DNA of 64,000 nt. It comes from Albugo candida. Its lineage: Eukaryota; Oomycota; Peronosporomycetes; Albuginales. The stretch lies in assembly GCA_040437565.1 (NCBI GenBank), contig JBDOQK010000019.1:372001-436000 (forward strand), read 5' to 3'. This document shows, piece after piece, positions 55,001 through 64,000 of this stretch. Every line of letters starts with the position of its first letter. Position 1 is the stretch's first letter. The notes below the pieces were generated by a model that did not search any database, had not been told where the DNA came from, and saw only the letters and a list, made by a program, of their open reading frames with translations. The position numbers were made by a program, and so were the translations under genes.

Positions 55001-56707
55001 GAGATCAATCCTGATATTCGTGGCTGCATGCCGATTGAGTATGACGAAGCACAAGNNNNNNNNNNNNNNNNNNNNNNNNNNNNNNNNNNNNNNNNNNNNN
55101 NNNNNNNNNNNNNNNNNNNNNNNNNNNNNNNNNNNNNNNNNNNNNNNNNNNNNNNAGCATGGAACCAAAAGAGTGAAAGCATAGTTGACGAAGAAGCTAT
55201 GGAAGCTTCGCTGATGGTCGAATGCCTGGGAACTTGTGTCGAAATTCTCAAATACAACTTTAGAGATCTTCTCTTACAACTTCTGTACCCGCTCGTGGAA
55301 AAGCTTGGAGCCGTTGACGTGCGGATTAAGCAAGAAGCTCTAACGACATTGCAAAAGATCACATTCTATTGTGAGTATCCATCGTTGGAGCATTTGTTTG
55401 AAGAAAACATGGATTACTTTGTGGACGCTCTTTGCATGCGACTTCGGCTTTTGGAGCTCTACCCAAACGCATCCTCGGTGATTAAAAGCATCGTTCAGTA
55501 CACAAATATCACATCCAAAGCACTTGTCGATGAGTTAGCAAATTCTCTCTTGCAAAGTATTGATTTGTATCAAGACACACGTCACGTGTCGACGCTTTTG
55601 CAAGCACTCCACCTTCTTCTGATCAACCTTGTAAAGCACGAAAATTGTCAAGCCAAAATTGAGAAAACACAGAGCTCAGAATACAGTGATACAAAATCCA
55701 GTCTTGACGAGTTCCTTGATCAGTTCCAATCGCTCCAACATGCGGAAAAAAGCGACTTCAAATCGAGAGTATCAGAGGACACAAACACTTTGGATGAGAT
55801 CAATCCTGATATTCGTGGCTGCATGCCGATTGAGTATGACGAAGCACAAGTAACAGATATTCACAGTGATGGTACTGGAAGCAAAGTGGAGCATGAACAT
55901 CTAATTGTACAAATGGTGGAAAGATGTGGTTACTTTTTACTGCTTCCGGATCCGATTTCATGCTGCTTGGTTCTCCACATCCTCGAAAACGGAATCCAAT
56001 ATCTTGCGGGCTCGAAATCGAAATTATTCCAGCTGATTTACCGTCTCTGGCCGTCTCTGTTGGATCGAATTGGAGTCACAAATCAACCGATTCTGGTCGC
56101 ATCCATCCGAGTGCTTTCTGTTATAATCAATCTTTCCAGAGACTTTGTGGGTGACAAATTCGTACATCAGGTGTGGCCTCAGTTCAAACGGATATTGAGC
56201 ACGAATCAGCCGAATCAGCCTAAAGCATCTGGAATCACACGTTCTATGCTAATGCTGTCTCCCAGAAATTGCAATGTATCAGAAATCCCAAAGTCATCCC
56301 AAGTCGAAATCTCGCGTAAATCACAAGATTTCAAAGTCTTAATGGCGGTGTTGGAATGTCTCACTCAGATTTGCAAAAGTGCCGCCACTGTCACGTTCAT
56401 CGTTCCTGAAATTGCACAAATTTGTACGCCATTTCTAAGCAGCAGAAATCACGTTGACATTCAGCAGCAAACTTGTGAGCTCTTTGAGCAGCTTATTCTC
56501 CGCAATAGCGACGTCATATTTGTCCATCTCTGCGTACTGACAAAATGGAAGCCCCCAGCGCCGAATTGGAATGCGACTTGTTCATTTCCAAAGTACGACG
56601 TTACAGCGCTGATGCAGTATTATGGAAAGCGTACGTCAGCATTCATTCAAAATGATATCGAGTCCTATATCCCCAATGCGAGAAAACTACTCCAAACTTT
56701 GCTGTGA
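52086..56707 (+). CDS. TTI1: TELO2-interacting protein 1 (TTI1), HEAT-repeat protein
   Basis: TTI1 with TELO2 and TTI2 forms the TTT co-chaperone that matures PIKK kinases such as mTOR, ATM and ATR. Exon 1 is 52086-52591, the intron is 52592-52647 (56 nt) and exon 2 runs to 56707. With both assembly overlaps collapsed, the coding length is 3504 nt, 1167 residues (human TTI1 is about 1090). HEAT-type helices run throughout. The best family match is the C-terminal half: LLQLLYPLVEKLGAVDVRIK, EALTTLQKITFYCEYPSLEH, LFEENMDYFVDALCMRLRLL and LIYRLWPSLLDRIGVTNQPI. An acidic Ser-rich loop lies near 54870-55040. MMS19 was considered but fits less well. Confidence 0.82.
52799..53232 (+). repeat. Contig-end overlap around N gap 52966-53065
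   Basis: Bases 52799-52965 (167 bp) recur at 53066-53232 immediately after 100 N inside TTI1 exon 2. The two copies look identical. Confidence 0.92.
54361..55850 (+). repeat. Contig-end overlap around N gap 55056-55155
   Basis: Bases 54361-55055 (695 bp) recur at 55156-55850 immediately after 100 N inside TTI1 exon 2. By chance overlap plus gap is a multiple of three, so the frame stays open and a naive gene model would carry a false internal repeat of 232 residues. Confidence 0.92.
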
Positions 56708-56783
56708 AATGAGCGATATCGCATGCAGGTCGTACATCGCCTTTCCGATTACTACGAACCACCAATTTTTATTACTTTTAGGA

Positions 56784-58100
56784 ATGCTAATGCAAACTTT
56801 CTATTCGATCCGAATGCCTCTGTCTATTTGCATTACTGCTTTTGCTTTGGGCAAATTTGTTAAGCGGTACATACGAATCAAAGAAGAAAATGTTAAGGTA
56901 CGATTCTGTGCGATCAACGTATCATTTCAAGCGATTTTATGCTCAGAGTCTGAAAAGAGAAGCGAAACTGCTGAGACAGCTCGTGGAGGATGAGCGAAAT
57001 GGACGCATTCGAGCAGAAAAAGTGTCTTTACAATGTTTCAAATGACCCACAGAGTTGCATTAGATTTTGATCTGTAGCAAGTTTCAAAGCTCACGCAAAC
57101 ACATTTGAATCGGCGAAATGGTTTCTCTGCACAAGCAATAGGAAGCTTACATTCGTGCTTTCGACATTGCATCGGTCTTGTCGCTATTCATTTTCTTCGT
57201 ACGGTGCAAATTTGCGAGCTTTTCTTTTAGGCACACCGCGTCAAGGCTCTTTAGCGGCATTGACAAGAGGTAAAATCAAATTTTTCCGTTCCGTTTCGCC
57301 TGAGATTCTGGACGGTCTGGATGGCTTTTCGCATGTTTGGATTTTGTTCATTTTCCATGAAAACACCATTTCGAAACATACAAAAGTGCAAAGTGAACGC
57401 TATACCTTCCCAGTACGCTTCCCATCTTCTCGCAATATTCCCAGCCTGCCCATGATTTGTAGGCCAAAGTGACTCCACCTCGAGCGGGAAAACGAGTTGG
57501 TATCTTTGCTACACGATCACCACATCGACCGAATCCAATTGGAATTACGTTGGCTACAATCGATCGAGTTGTGAAGAAAGATCGAACAATTTATCTCTCG
57601 GGAATCGATCTGATCGATACAACTCCAATTCTGGATATCAAGCCATACATTCCCGGTGCGTCGTTCCCTTCCCAAAGCCGAAAGCTCACGAAAGCTATAT
57701 TTTCCAGCCTACGATAGTATCCCGAAAGCAGTCACGCCTTTGTGGTTAGCAGTGTCTGAAAGCGACACACTCCGCACGTAAGATCTCACTCGCGTAGAGA
57801 ATGATGAACCAATGCTTCTATTGAAGCGATATCCGATGGCGTCATAATGATATTCATACAAAAGCAAAGACTTTGGCAGCAAAAACCACATTCTATCGCG
57901 AGGATCCCAATACATTCATTCAGGCGATCGCACAAGTTTTGAATGCTGACGTCCGTAGCAAACACAAGACGAAGAAATTGCTTGCGAATGAAGACAATAT
58001 CTTGCATTTTGATACGTGCGCAATCGAATTTCAAGTGAATCCTCTGGATGAGATTCCCATTGAAATAACATCAATTGCATTGTGCAAGAATACACGTTGA
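56784..58100 (+). CDS. TRMO: TRMO/TsaA-like tRNA methyltransferase with N-terminal hydrophobic segment
   Basis: The TrmO (UPF0066) family methylates N6-threonylcarbamoyladenosine at position 37 of tRNAs. Exons: 56784-56897, 56947-57021, 57078-57174, 57231-57385, 57463 to about 57660, then exons ending at 58100. Splicing gives IGSLHSCFRHCIG joined to TPRQGSLAALTR, then GLDGFSHVWILFIFHENT, KVTPPRAGKRVGIFATRSPH, RPNPIGITLATI, IYLSGIDLIDTTPILDIKPY and a C-terminal piece AIAQVLNADVRSKHKTKKLL like the human enzyme. The first exon encodes a hydrophobic helix (SICITAFALGKFVKRY), followed by a short coiled coil, suggesting a membrane-anchored or organelle-targeted form. Start choice and the late exons are less certain. 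Confidence 0.85.
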
Positions 58101-58215
58101 AAATTGATATAAAGTAATCGTTTCGTAACGTGTGAATGATGGCACTTTACATTTATGGCGGCCAATCATTTTGTACTTTGCCTCAGCACACGAAAGCTGC
58201 GACATATTCGATAGT

Positions 58216-58999
58216 ATGGGCGTCATTGACGAGGATCAGCAGGAAGAAGGACCACAGAGATGCATTGGATTATATGTTGACGCACTAGCAAGTAGACCTT
58301 TGATCTTACTACCTAAAGTCCCGTCGTGAATTGATAATATCGTCGACGTAGGATGCAGCAAATTTGTGGGGAGATGCAAAAATCATCGATTGTGATAATA
58401 TATCGAGACGAGTTAAAATTCACTTTACAGGTTTTTCAAAGCGATATGATATTTGGACGCATACAGACCGACTTGCAGCCAACGGGACCCACTCCAGTGC
58501 GTTTGTATCTATGTATGACTGTCACCTTGTCATCTTTGTAGTCCCTAGATATGGACGTAAGAAGCGTGTCTGGGACGGAGAAGCAGATTTGTTCACAGAG
58601 TCAAAACCAAATGTGAAAAATAGACTTTCAAAAACGCGTAAAAGAAGCCAATGTCACGAGCCCCAGCTACTCAAGTCTTTGGTCCAGTTACATCCGAAAC
58701 CACTTCCAGCAGATCAAGGCATCCACAGCTGTGCGGTAAGCGAGACAACGAACAGAGTGAAGAAAGCATCCACAGAGGCTACGGGTCATTCGCAGCAATT
58801 GTCACCCACTCCAGATCAAGCATATTTTGATAACGTAAGTAATACCATTTCTCTGGAGACTCGACAAAAAAATCTCGAGATTTTGAAGCAAAAGAATGAG
58901 CTTTTGAATTTGGCTTTGGTCTCGTGGAAAGAGCAGCTGAGTGAAGAAATGACATTGAAAGTTTCCGGTAGGAAACATCGAGATCCTTGCATAGAATAA
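58216..58999 (+). CDS. Chromo-barrel (MRG/MSL3-like) domain protein
   Basis: Exons 58216-58291, 58359-58496 and 58542-58999; introns of 67 nt (donor GTAGAC) and 45 nt (donor GTGCGT). The spliced N terminus reads MGVIDEDQQEEGPQRCIGLY, then VDALATNLWGDAKIIDCDN and RVKIHFTGFSKRYDIWTHTD, a typical chromo-barrel/Tudor-like fold found in chromatin proteins that recognise methylated histones. After a basic, Ser-rich middle (KKRVWDGE, RLSKTRKRSQ), the end is a coiled coil (RQKNLEILKQKNELLNLAL). The protein is about 223 residues with no MRG domain, so a small chromatin adaptor is inferred. It follows TRMO on the same strand. Confidence 0.68.
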
Positions 59000-59319
59000 A
59001 AATCGTGATTTCACAACGCCGCTATTGCCGTCGACTTCTTCCGTTGCTGAAATCTCAAAAGGCTAAAGACCTCTTTTTCTTCTCCATATCTCAAATACTA
59101 ATACAACATTGATGATGGCATACGTGAGACTTGAGAAGGGTCTTATCAATACCTCGCATTCTATCTTTTATTTTCCAAAACCCTTTCCTACCATGATTAA
59201 ACGTACCAATTATTTATCGGTCATGTTTCTCCATTTTGTCATTTGTATCGTTTGGAAGACCTTCCAATCAATAGACGAACTTAATCTCTTACTATTTTCT
59301 TAAGTTCGTTTAGACGCGC
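59000..59319. other. Intergenic upstream of FEN1
   Basis: These 320 bp are AT- and pyrimidine-rich (CTTTTTCTTCTCC near 59073) with only short frames. They presumably hold the FEN1 promoter. Nothing else is seen. Confidence 0.45.
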
Positions 59320-60489
59320 ATGGGAATCAAAGGATTGATGAAACTCCTTCAGGAGGAAGCTCCTTCTTGCATACGAGAGGTTCAAATGTCACATCTAGCA
59401 GGAAGATCAATTGCAATCGATGCAAGTATGGCTCTCTACCAATTTCTCATCGCCATACGCTCCAACGACGGAGCGGGCCCAGCGCAGGTCTTGACAAACG
59501 AACAAGGCGAAGATACTTCTCATTTGCAAGGAATGTTCTCGCGAACGATTCGTCTTATGGAAAATGGCATCAAACCCGTTTACGTATTTGACGGAAAACC
59601 GCCCGTTATGAAAAGCAAAGAGTTGGAAAAGCGGAAAGATCGACGAAATGCTGCCAACAAAAGTTTGGAAGAAGCCAACGAAGCGGGAAATTTGGTTGAA
59701 ATCGATCGATTTTCAAAGCGGTTGGTTCAGGCGACGTCACAGCATAGTCAAGATTGCAAGGAGCTGCTGCGTCTGATGGGAGTGCCAGTTCTAACAGCTC
59801 CTTGTGAGGCCGAAGCAACGTGTGCGATGCTGGCGAAACATCACAAAGTTTATGCGAGTGGAACGGAAGATATGGATGTACTGACGTTTGGAACCCCAGT
59901 TTTGTATCGTCGTATGACTGTCGCAGCAAATAAAAAGGTTCCCATACTCGAAATCAAGTTGGAACAGGCGTTGAAAGCACTCGATTTATCTGAGGAGCAA
60001 TTTGTCGATCTCTGTATCCTCTGCGGTTGTGACTATTGCGATTCCATTCGGGGAATAGGACCCAAGAAAGCGTTTAATGGCATCAAAGAGCATAAAACAA
60101 TTGAAAATTTTCTTCAACATTTACAACAAAGTAATAACAAAGGCGTTGTGATTCCCGATGAGTGGCTTGGTGACGATCCGATTTACAAACGAGCACGGGA
60201 GATGTTTTTAAATGCTGAAGTGATTGATGTGAATGACGTCGATCTCAAGTGGAAGGAACCTTTAGCCGAAGAATTGAATCGTTTTCTAGTCGACAAACAT
60301 GGATTTCGTGCGGATCGAGTCACCACAGGAATTGAGAAACTCAAAAAGTCGAGAAGTACGCAATCGCAAAAGCGGCTGGATTCTTTCTTCAAAGCAGTGC
60401 CTGGCGCTGCTACCTCAACGAAGAAACGGGAAGCGGTCAACTCGAAACATTCAGCTTCGAAAAAGTCGCGTTCGTCTCGGCCAAAATAA
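59320..60489 (+). CDS. FEN1: Flap endonuclease 1
   Basis: A structure-specific nuclease that removes 5' flaps in Okazaki fragment maturation and long-patch base excision repair. Intronless, 389 residues, normal length, starting at MGIKGLMKLLQEEAPSCIRE. Metal-binding acidic residues are all present: AIDASMALYQF, YVFDGKPP, CEAEATCAML, GTEDMDVLTF and CGCDYCDSIRGIGPKKA (helix-hairpin-helix). The C terminus has the PCNA-binding PIP box QKRLDSFF, followed by a Lys/Ser-rich tail. It is convergent with the TBC gene, with 90 bp between the stops. Confidence 0.97.
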   Translation: MGIKGLMKLLQEEAPSCIREVQMSHLAGRSIAIDASMALYQFLIAIRSNDGAGPAQVLTNEQGEDTSHLQGMFSRTIRLMENGIKPVYVFDGKPPVMKSKELEKRKDRRNAANKSLEEANEAGNLVEIDRFSKRLVQATSQHSQDCKELLRLMGVPVLTAPCEAEATCAMLAKHHKVYASGTEDMDVLTFGTPVLYRRMTVAANKKVPILEIKLEQALKALDLSEEQFVDLCILCGCDYCDSIRGIGPKKAFNGIKEHKTIENFLQHLQQSNNKGVVIPDEWLGDDPIYKRAREMFLNAEVIDVNDVDLKWKEPLAEELNRFLVDKHGFRADRVTTGIEKLKKSRSTQSQKRLDSFFKAVPGAATSTKKREAVNSKHSASKKSRSSRPK

Positions 60490-60579
60490 ATTCTGATTCC
60501 AAACTATTGATTCGTGATTTCCAATTTGCATGATAGAGTACAGCTGACATCCATTCTGTGATGATTGAAGAGTGCTTGA

Positions 60580-62786
60580 TTACTGACCGCGTAGTCGCCT
60601 CGATTGTTCGGTGAGCCAAGACAAACTATGACACAAAAGCGAAAACATGACAGCAAACTCTGTGCGTGAATTGTCAGAGCCTTCATGAAAGAAATGCAGT
60701 AAGCTCGCAGCATAAGTCGAAAATGCTGGAACTTGACAAGCCGCAGCGACATGTCGATTGATTTCACGGGCACGGTCACCGCGATGCAGCTCATTGGTGA
60801 CAAGAATGCGATGTTGTGTGCGAAGTGTTTCGATCACTTCTTTTGGGTAATGATCCGCTTCATTCAAAGCACCATACATGAACGCATCCGAATCCAAAGT
60901 GAGCCTTTCAGCTTCCTTGATGCAAAAAAGAGCGCGCTGAAACTCATTCACCTCTAAAAGTCTCGGTTGGATAAGTCGTAAATGATGGAGAATCACCGGG
61001 AAAACCACAAACGAGCCGTCTACAAGCAGCCAGTCGAGGATTCGATACACTGTTTTGCTTGGAAATGTGGTCGTGAACAGACATAGGAGCCACTACAGAT
61101 CATTCGTTTTAGCTTTCGACTACACAAATCGGAGCAAACACATTCACCTGCGATCCGAGCAGTTCCAGCGGCAGATCCACATCTATACTGAAATCGTCTA
61201 GATCTGGCAAATGCTCCGCTACTAGATCTTTGAGCACCCGCATATCGGTTTGCGTGTCCACCATCGACGGTATGTAATAGCGAGGGAATATATCTTCACA
61301 AATAAGTGCCAGTAGCCAGAATATGGTTTCTTCTTCGAAATCCTGCAGCAAAAACGCCACAATAAAATTGAGTCCCTGCAGAAAAATGTCGTCAGTATTA
61401 CGTCTGTCGCCCTCCAAATCGATGTGGACAAACTTGACAGTATCCAATTGCGACATTGCGTATCGAATACGCTTGCAATACTCTTCGCAAAGCAGCTTGA
61501 CCCTTTTTCATAAACTTTTTCGTGCTGAACGTTCTATTCACGTCTAGTTCAATCTGTCGGAAAGCAATAGAATCCAGCGTATCAACTTGCTCCAAAAGAT
61601 TTTCATAATAGCCTGAGCACTCGGATGTTCGCTTTTGTTCTATGGAGAATGAATCAGTAAGCACCCACTAAATTGTAGTTGAGCAACAATTCTCACCTGT
61701 ACAGGATGCATACACAGATGAACGCCAGTGCTTTGGAATACCGACATTTCGAGCCAAATCTCGAAATAATTTATTTTTCGGTTCTTTTAGCCTTCCTTGA
61801 CGCCGCTTTTCAGTAAACTCATCGGGACACCCAAACGCTCTTTCCCAAATTCCACTGCGTTGTTCTTCGCGACATTCCACATACGAACGCAAGTGAAAAT
61901 GCTTCCTTTCTTTGGCCTTGGACGTGTCCCGATCGCAATCGTTCATCGACTTTGGTTCATGCAGAATTCGATCAAAAATCTTTTCCCGTCCTGTTTTGTT
62001 CAGAACACTCTCGACAGCGACTGTCTGGCTTTCATCAGGATGTGTTTCTGATCCTCCACAGAAAATCGTACGTAACCGAAGCTGTCCTCCATTTACTGGA
62101 TCAGTGATACAATACCACTTATCACTGACCGGATCTTGTGTTCGGCATAATTGTGCCAAAGAAACTCGCATCGAGCCAATGTTCCGATCCCCAGCGTCAA
62201 AAGAGTTAGCTTCTACATCATAAGATACCGCAACTTTGCTTCTTTGCATCTCCTTCTCCATACTTTGATCGTGCCATTCTTCAGAAGATACGCGTTGATT
62301 CGTTTCCATGCTATTCAGGCTACTTCCGCTGCAGCTTTGAGTGATATGACTACTGATACTATCACAGCTATTGCTGAGCAATTGCCCACTAACAGTAGCG
62401 GCATTCCATCGCAATTCTTCACATCGTTTATTGCCATCAAAACAGCGAATAGCTCGCTCTCCTTTGCTCGAAAACATGTCGAAATAAAAACTGCATTCAT
62501 TGAATAATTGCACACTAATGAAACCATCCATTGCTTCCTCGCAATTGAAATTCTCAATCTCAAAAATGTGTCGAAATTTGAACTTGATAAATTCTTGTCT
62601 TGGAATTGAAATTGTGTCGGACCGAATGGGAAGACAGTTTGCGCAATCAAAACCGCTGCTTTCGTTCGATTTGTTGCAGTGAGAGTGTAATTGTACCACA
62701 ACATACACATCCGTCATTGCGATTGGTAGCGGATATAAATCACGCACACTTTTGAGTTCCACAAATAAGCGGCGTTTACTGTACAT
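60580..62786 (-). CDS. TBC-domain Rab GTPase-activating protein with C2-like N terminus
   Basis: TBC proteins switch off Rab GTPases with an Arg and a Gln finger. Exons: 62786-61697, 61639-61434, 61375-61148 and 61092-60580. The N terminus resembles a C2 domain (RRLFVELKSVRDLYPL, MTDVYVVVQLHSH, FKFRHIFEIENFN), then a polar region. The TBC domain runs from LFRDLARNVGIPKHWRSSVY (Arg finger in IPKHWR), DVNRTFSTKKFMKKG, AIGYCQ joined by splicing to GLNFIVAFLL (Gln finger in YCQG), IFWLLALICEDIFPRYY and ELLGSQ joined to WLLCLFTTTFPSKTVYRILD. Both fingers are present, so it is probably active. A frame at 63019-62714 might add an upstream exon, but I could not support it. Confidence 0.87.
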
Positions 62787-63067
62787 ACGATGGAGAAGGC
62801 TACGTCAGGATTCGCATCAAGCCACTGAAAAAGCAGAATGAAAACCTCATAGCGGCCGATGAGCAATTGGATTCTTTGCCCTAATGTAATGTTCACAAAC
62901 AATTCAATTATGATACATGCTGTGATTCTTCTTAAAGTCAAATTATGTACCGTACCTGAATCGAAAGTACGAATAGCACTTGCAGTAAATAGATCTAGTT
63001 TCTTGCGACACGGAGACATTGCTCATTTGGAAGACAGCAGAAGAGTAACGGCCACTGACCACTTACG
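62787..63067. promoter_or_regulatory. Divergent interval between TBC gene and THH1/TOM1/TOM3 gene
   Basis: These 281 bp separate two divergent starts and presumably hold both promoters. A minus-strand open stretch overlaps it and might be an additional TBC exon. No promoter motif was recognised. Confidence 0.35.
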
Positions 63068-64000
63068 ATGTCGCAGTCAGCAGAGACCAGTTTGACTACG
63101 AGGTGGGTGGATCCATGTAAAGGCGTTAGAATTGGTATACCCTTTCTGATAACAGATATCAATGATATTTACAAATATAACTTGATTAGCATGCGCGTCG
63201 AACGAAATGCGGCGTTGTCGTACGCTTTTCTTGCTGATGCAGCTCTTTATTCAGTAATTGTCATTGCCAGCCTCGTTCAGCTAAGTCGAAATTGTTGGTA
63301 TTATCGTTCTCTCACCGTACAAAAGATGATACACTTTTTCATGTTTGTTGGATCATTAAGTGCGTTCATTGTCGATTTCAGCATATTGTTTACTGACCAT
63401 TCTATCTCCAGCTCGTACAATCTTCCTCGCATTCGTCGCTTTCGACTGGTGTGATGCTTTAACAGGAAAAATTCATCTTTCTTCGTGTTCTCATCTTGAA
63501 CGTGACACATTTTACATTCTCGATCAATTCCCTATTTTGATGTATGTTGTCATCTACACCATGCTGATCCAATTCTGGGCACAAGTGTATTATAATGCTA
63601 TCAACAACGCACAAAAGCTCCAATATCTCATTCGTCCCGCCCTCAATGTGTGGATACTGGTACGTTATTGACATTTAACGCATCAGCAAAACGCAAGTAA
63701 TCGCTGCTTGCGCTTGATACAGTGCATCATCATCGGACAAAGCATTCTTTGGATTCTTTATGCCACTTGTCTCCGGCGGGAACGTACGTCTCAATTGAGT
63801 TTATTTCTTTTCTCGAAAATGATGTACTCTTTTCACAGGCAATTTTGTCACTCAAAGCGAAGCACTACTCAATTTGTTTATGTTCTCAATAATTACCGCA
63901 GCTTTTGTGTACTTTGGAAGGAAAGCTTATTTGGAGCTCAGGTCTGGTTGTTGGTAGGAATCATAAGTCTTTGACTCTTAATGTTTGTAGATCGATTCCG
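63068..64000 (+). CDS. THH1/TOM1/TOM3-like multi-pass membrane protein, partial at window end
   Basis: The start is ATG 63068 (MSQSAETSLTTRWVDPCKG). Exons include 63068-63359, 63412 to about 63659, then one beginning CIIIGQSILWILYATCL, then NFVTQSEALLNLFMFSIITA, running to the edge. The junction 63359/63412 (donor GTGCGT) gives FVGSL joined to TRTIFLAFVAFDW. Transmembrane segments are evident (LADAALYSVIVIASLVQL, MIHFFMFVGSL, TIFLAFVAF, MYVVIYTMLIQFWAQVYYNA). The last matches the hallmark of the THH1/TOM1/TOM3 family (DUF1084), GPCR-like proteins known in plants as tobamovirus replication factors and widespread in oomycetes. Its own function here is unknown. The 3' end lies outside the window. 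Confidence 0.75.

Noticed and set aside
54361-55850. A long internal repeat in the TTI1 protein
   Set aside because: It is nucleotide-identical and bounded by a gap. The open frame across the gap is a coincidence of length.
52592-56707. MMS19 as the identity of the large HEAT-repeat gene
   Set aside because: The conserved C-terminal segments (YPLVEKLG, CEYPSLEHLFEEN, LWPSLLDR) fit TTI1 better.
12001-64000. CRISPR arrays, operons or bacterial-type elements
   Set aside because: No spaced short repeats were seen, and intron-bearing genes throughout show nuclear eukaryotic DNA.

Overview
This window looks like nuclear DNA of a flagellated, compact-genome stramenopile, most likely an oomycete (an Albugo-type white rust would fit; inference). 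The evidence is tightly packed genes on both strands, short GT-AG introns of about 45-71 nt, single-copy eukaryotic housekeeping genes, cilium-type genes (CFAP161), a single-repeat MYB of the THAQKY type, a PX-PH phospholipase D and a THH1/TOM1/TOM3 membrane protein. Many neighbours are only 3-30 bp apart when convergent.

Layout. 1-3300: gene-poor, decayed sequence with a tRNA-like 3' half. 3308-8835: a very large alpha/beta-hydrolase-like, IQ, SAM and ankyrin protein. 9049-11073: a MULE-transposase-derived SWIM protein. 11103-12292: a C2 protein with PPQGYAQ repeats. 12426-16318: the PP2A scaffold subunit and the PP2A activator PTPA, head to head. 17521-20486: a MYB protein and an Spb4-type DEAD helicase. 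20499-26927 (minus): an FN3/ARM-like gene, CFAP161 and HEATR3/Syo1. 27110-30050: a KDEL-ending protein disulfide isomerase and enolase. 31598-38943 (minus): an unresolved multi-exon gene, a multi-PH protein, a galectin-like/RRM protein and DNA polymerase kappa. 39063-40944: no intact gene. 40945-43330: a secreted repeat protein with a degenerate J domain. 43481-43873: RPL38. 44545-64000: phospholipase D, COG4, TTI1, TRMO, a chromo-barrel protein, FEN1, a TBC RabGAP and a THH1/TOM1/TOM3 protein running off the end.

Assembly quality matters here. There are 14 runs of exactly 100 N. Nine are flanked by a direct repeat, where the sequence ending at the gap starts again right after it (232, 48, 387, 454, 1422, 66, 1368, 167 and 695 bp). 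Eight pairs look identical; the 387-bp pair differs at about 15 sites. These are almost certainly unmerged contig overlaps, so the second enolase and the second phospholipase D front end should not be counted as genes. Collapsing the repeats gives clean frames in PLD (1161 aa), TTI1 (1167 aa) and CFAP161.

Functional themes: PP2A assembly (scaffold plus PTPA), ribosome production (Spb4, HEATR3/Syo1, RPL38), DNA maintenance (POLK, FEN1, TTI1), secretory pathway and membrane traffic (PDI, COG4, TBC RabGAP, PLD, the repeat/J protein) and the flagellum (CFAP161). Apart from the PP2A pair there is no sign that neighbours form a joint system.
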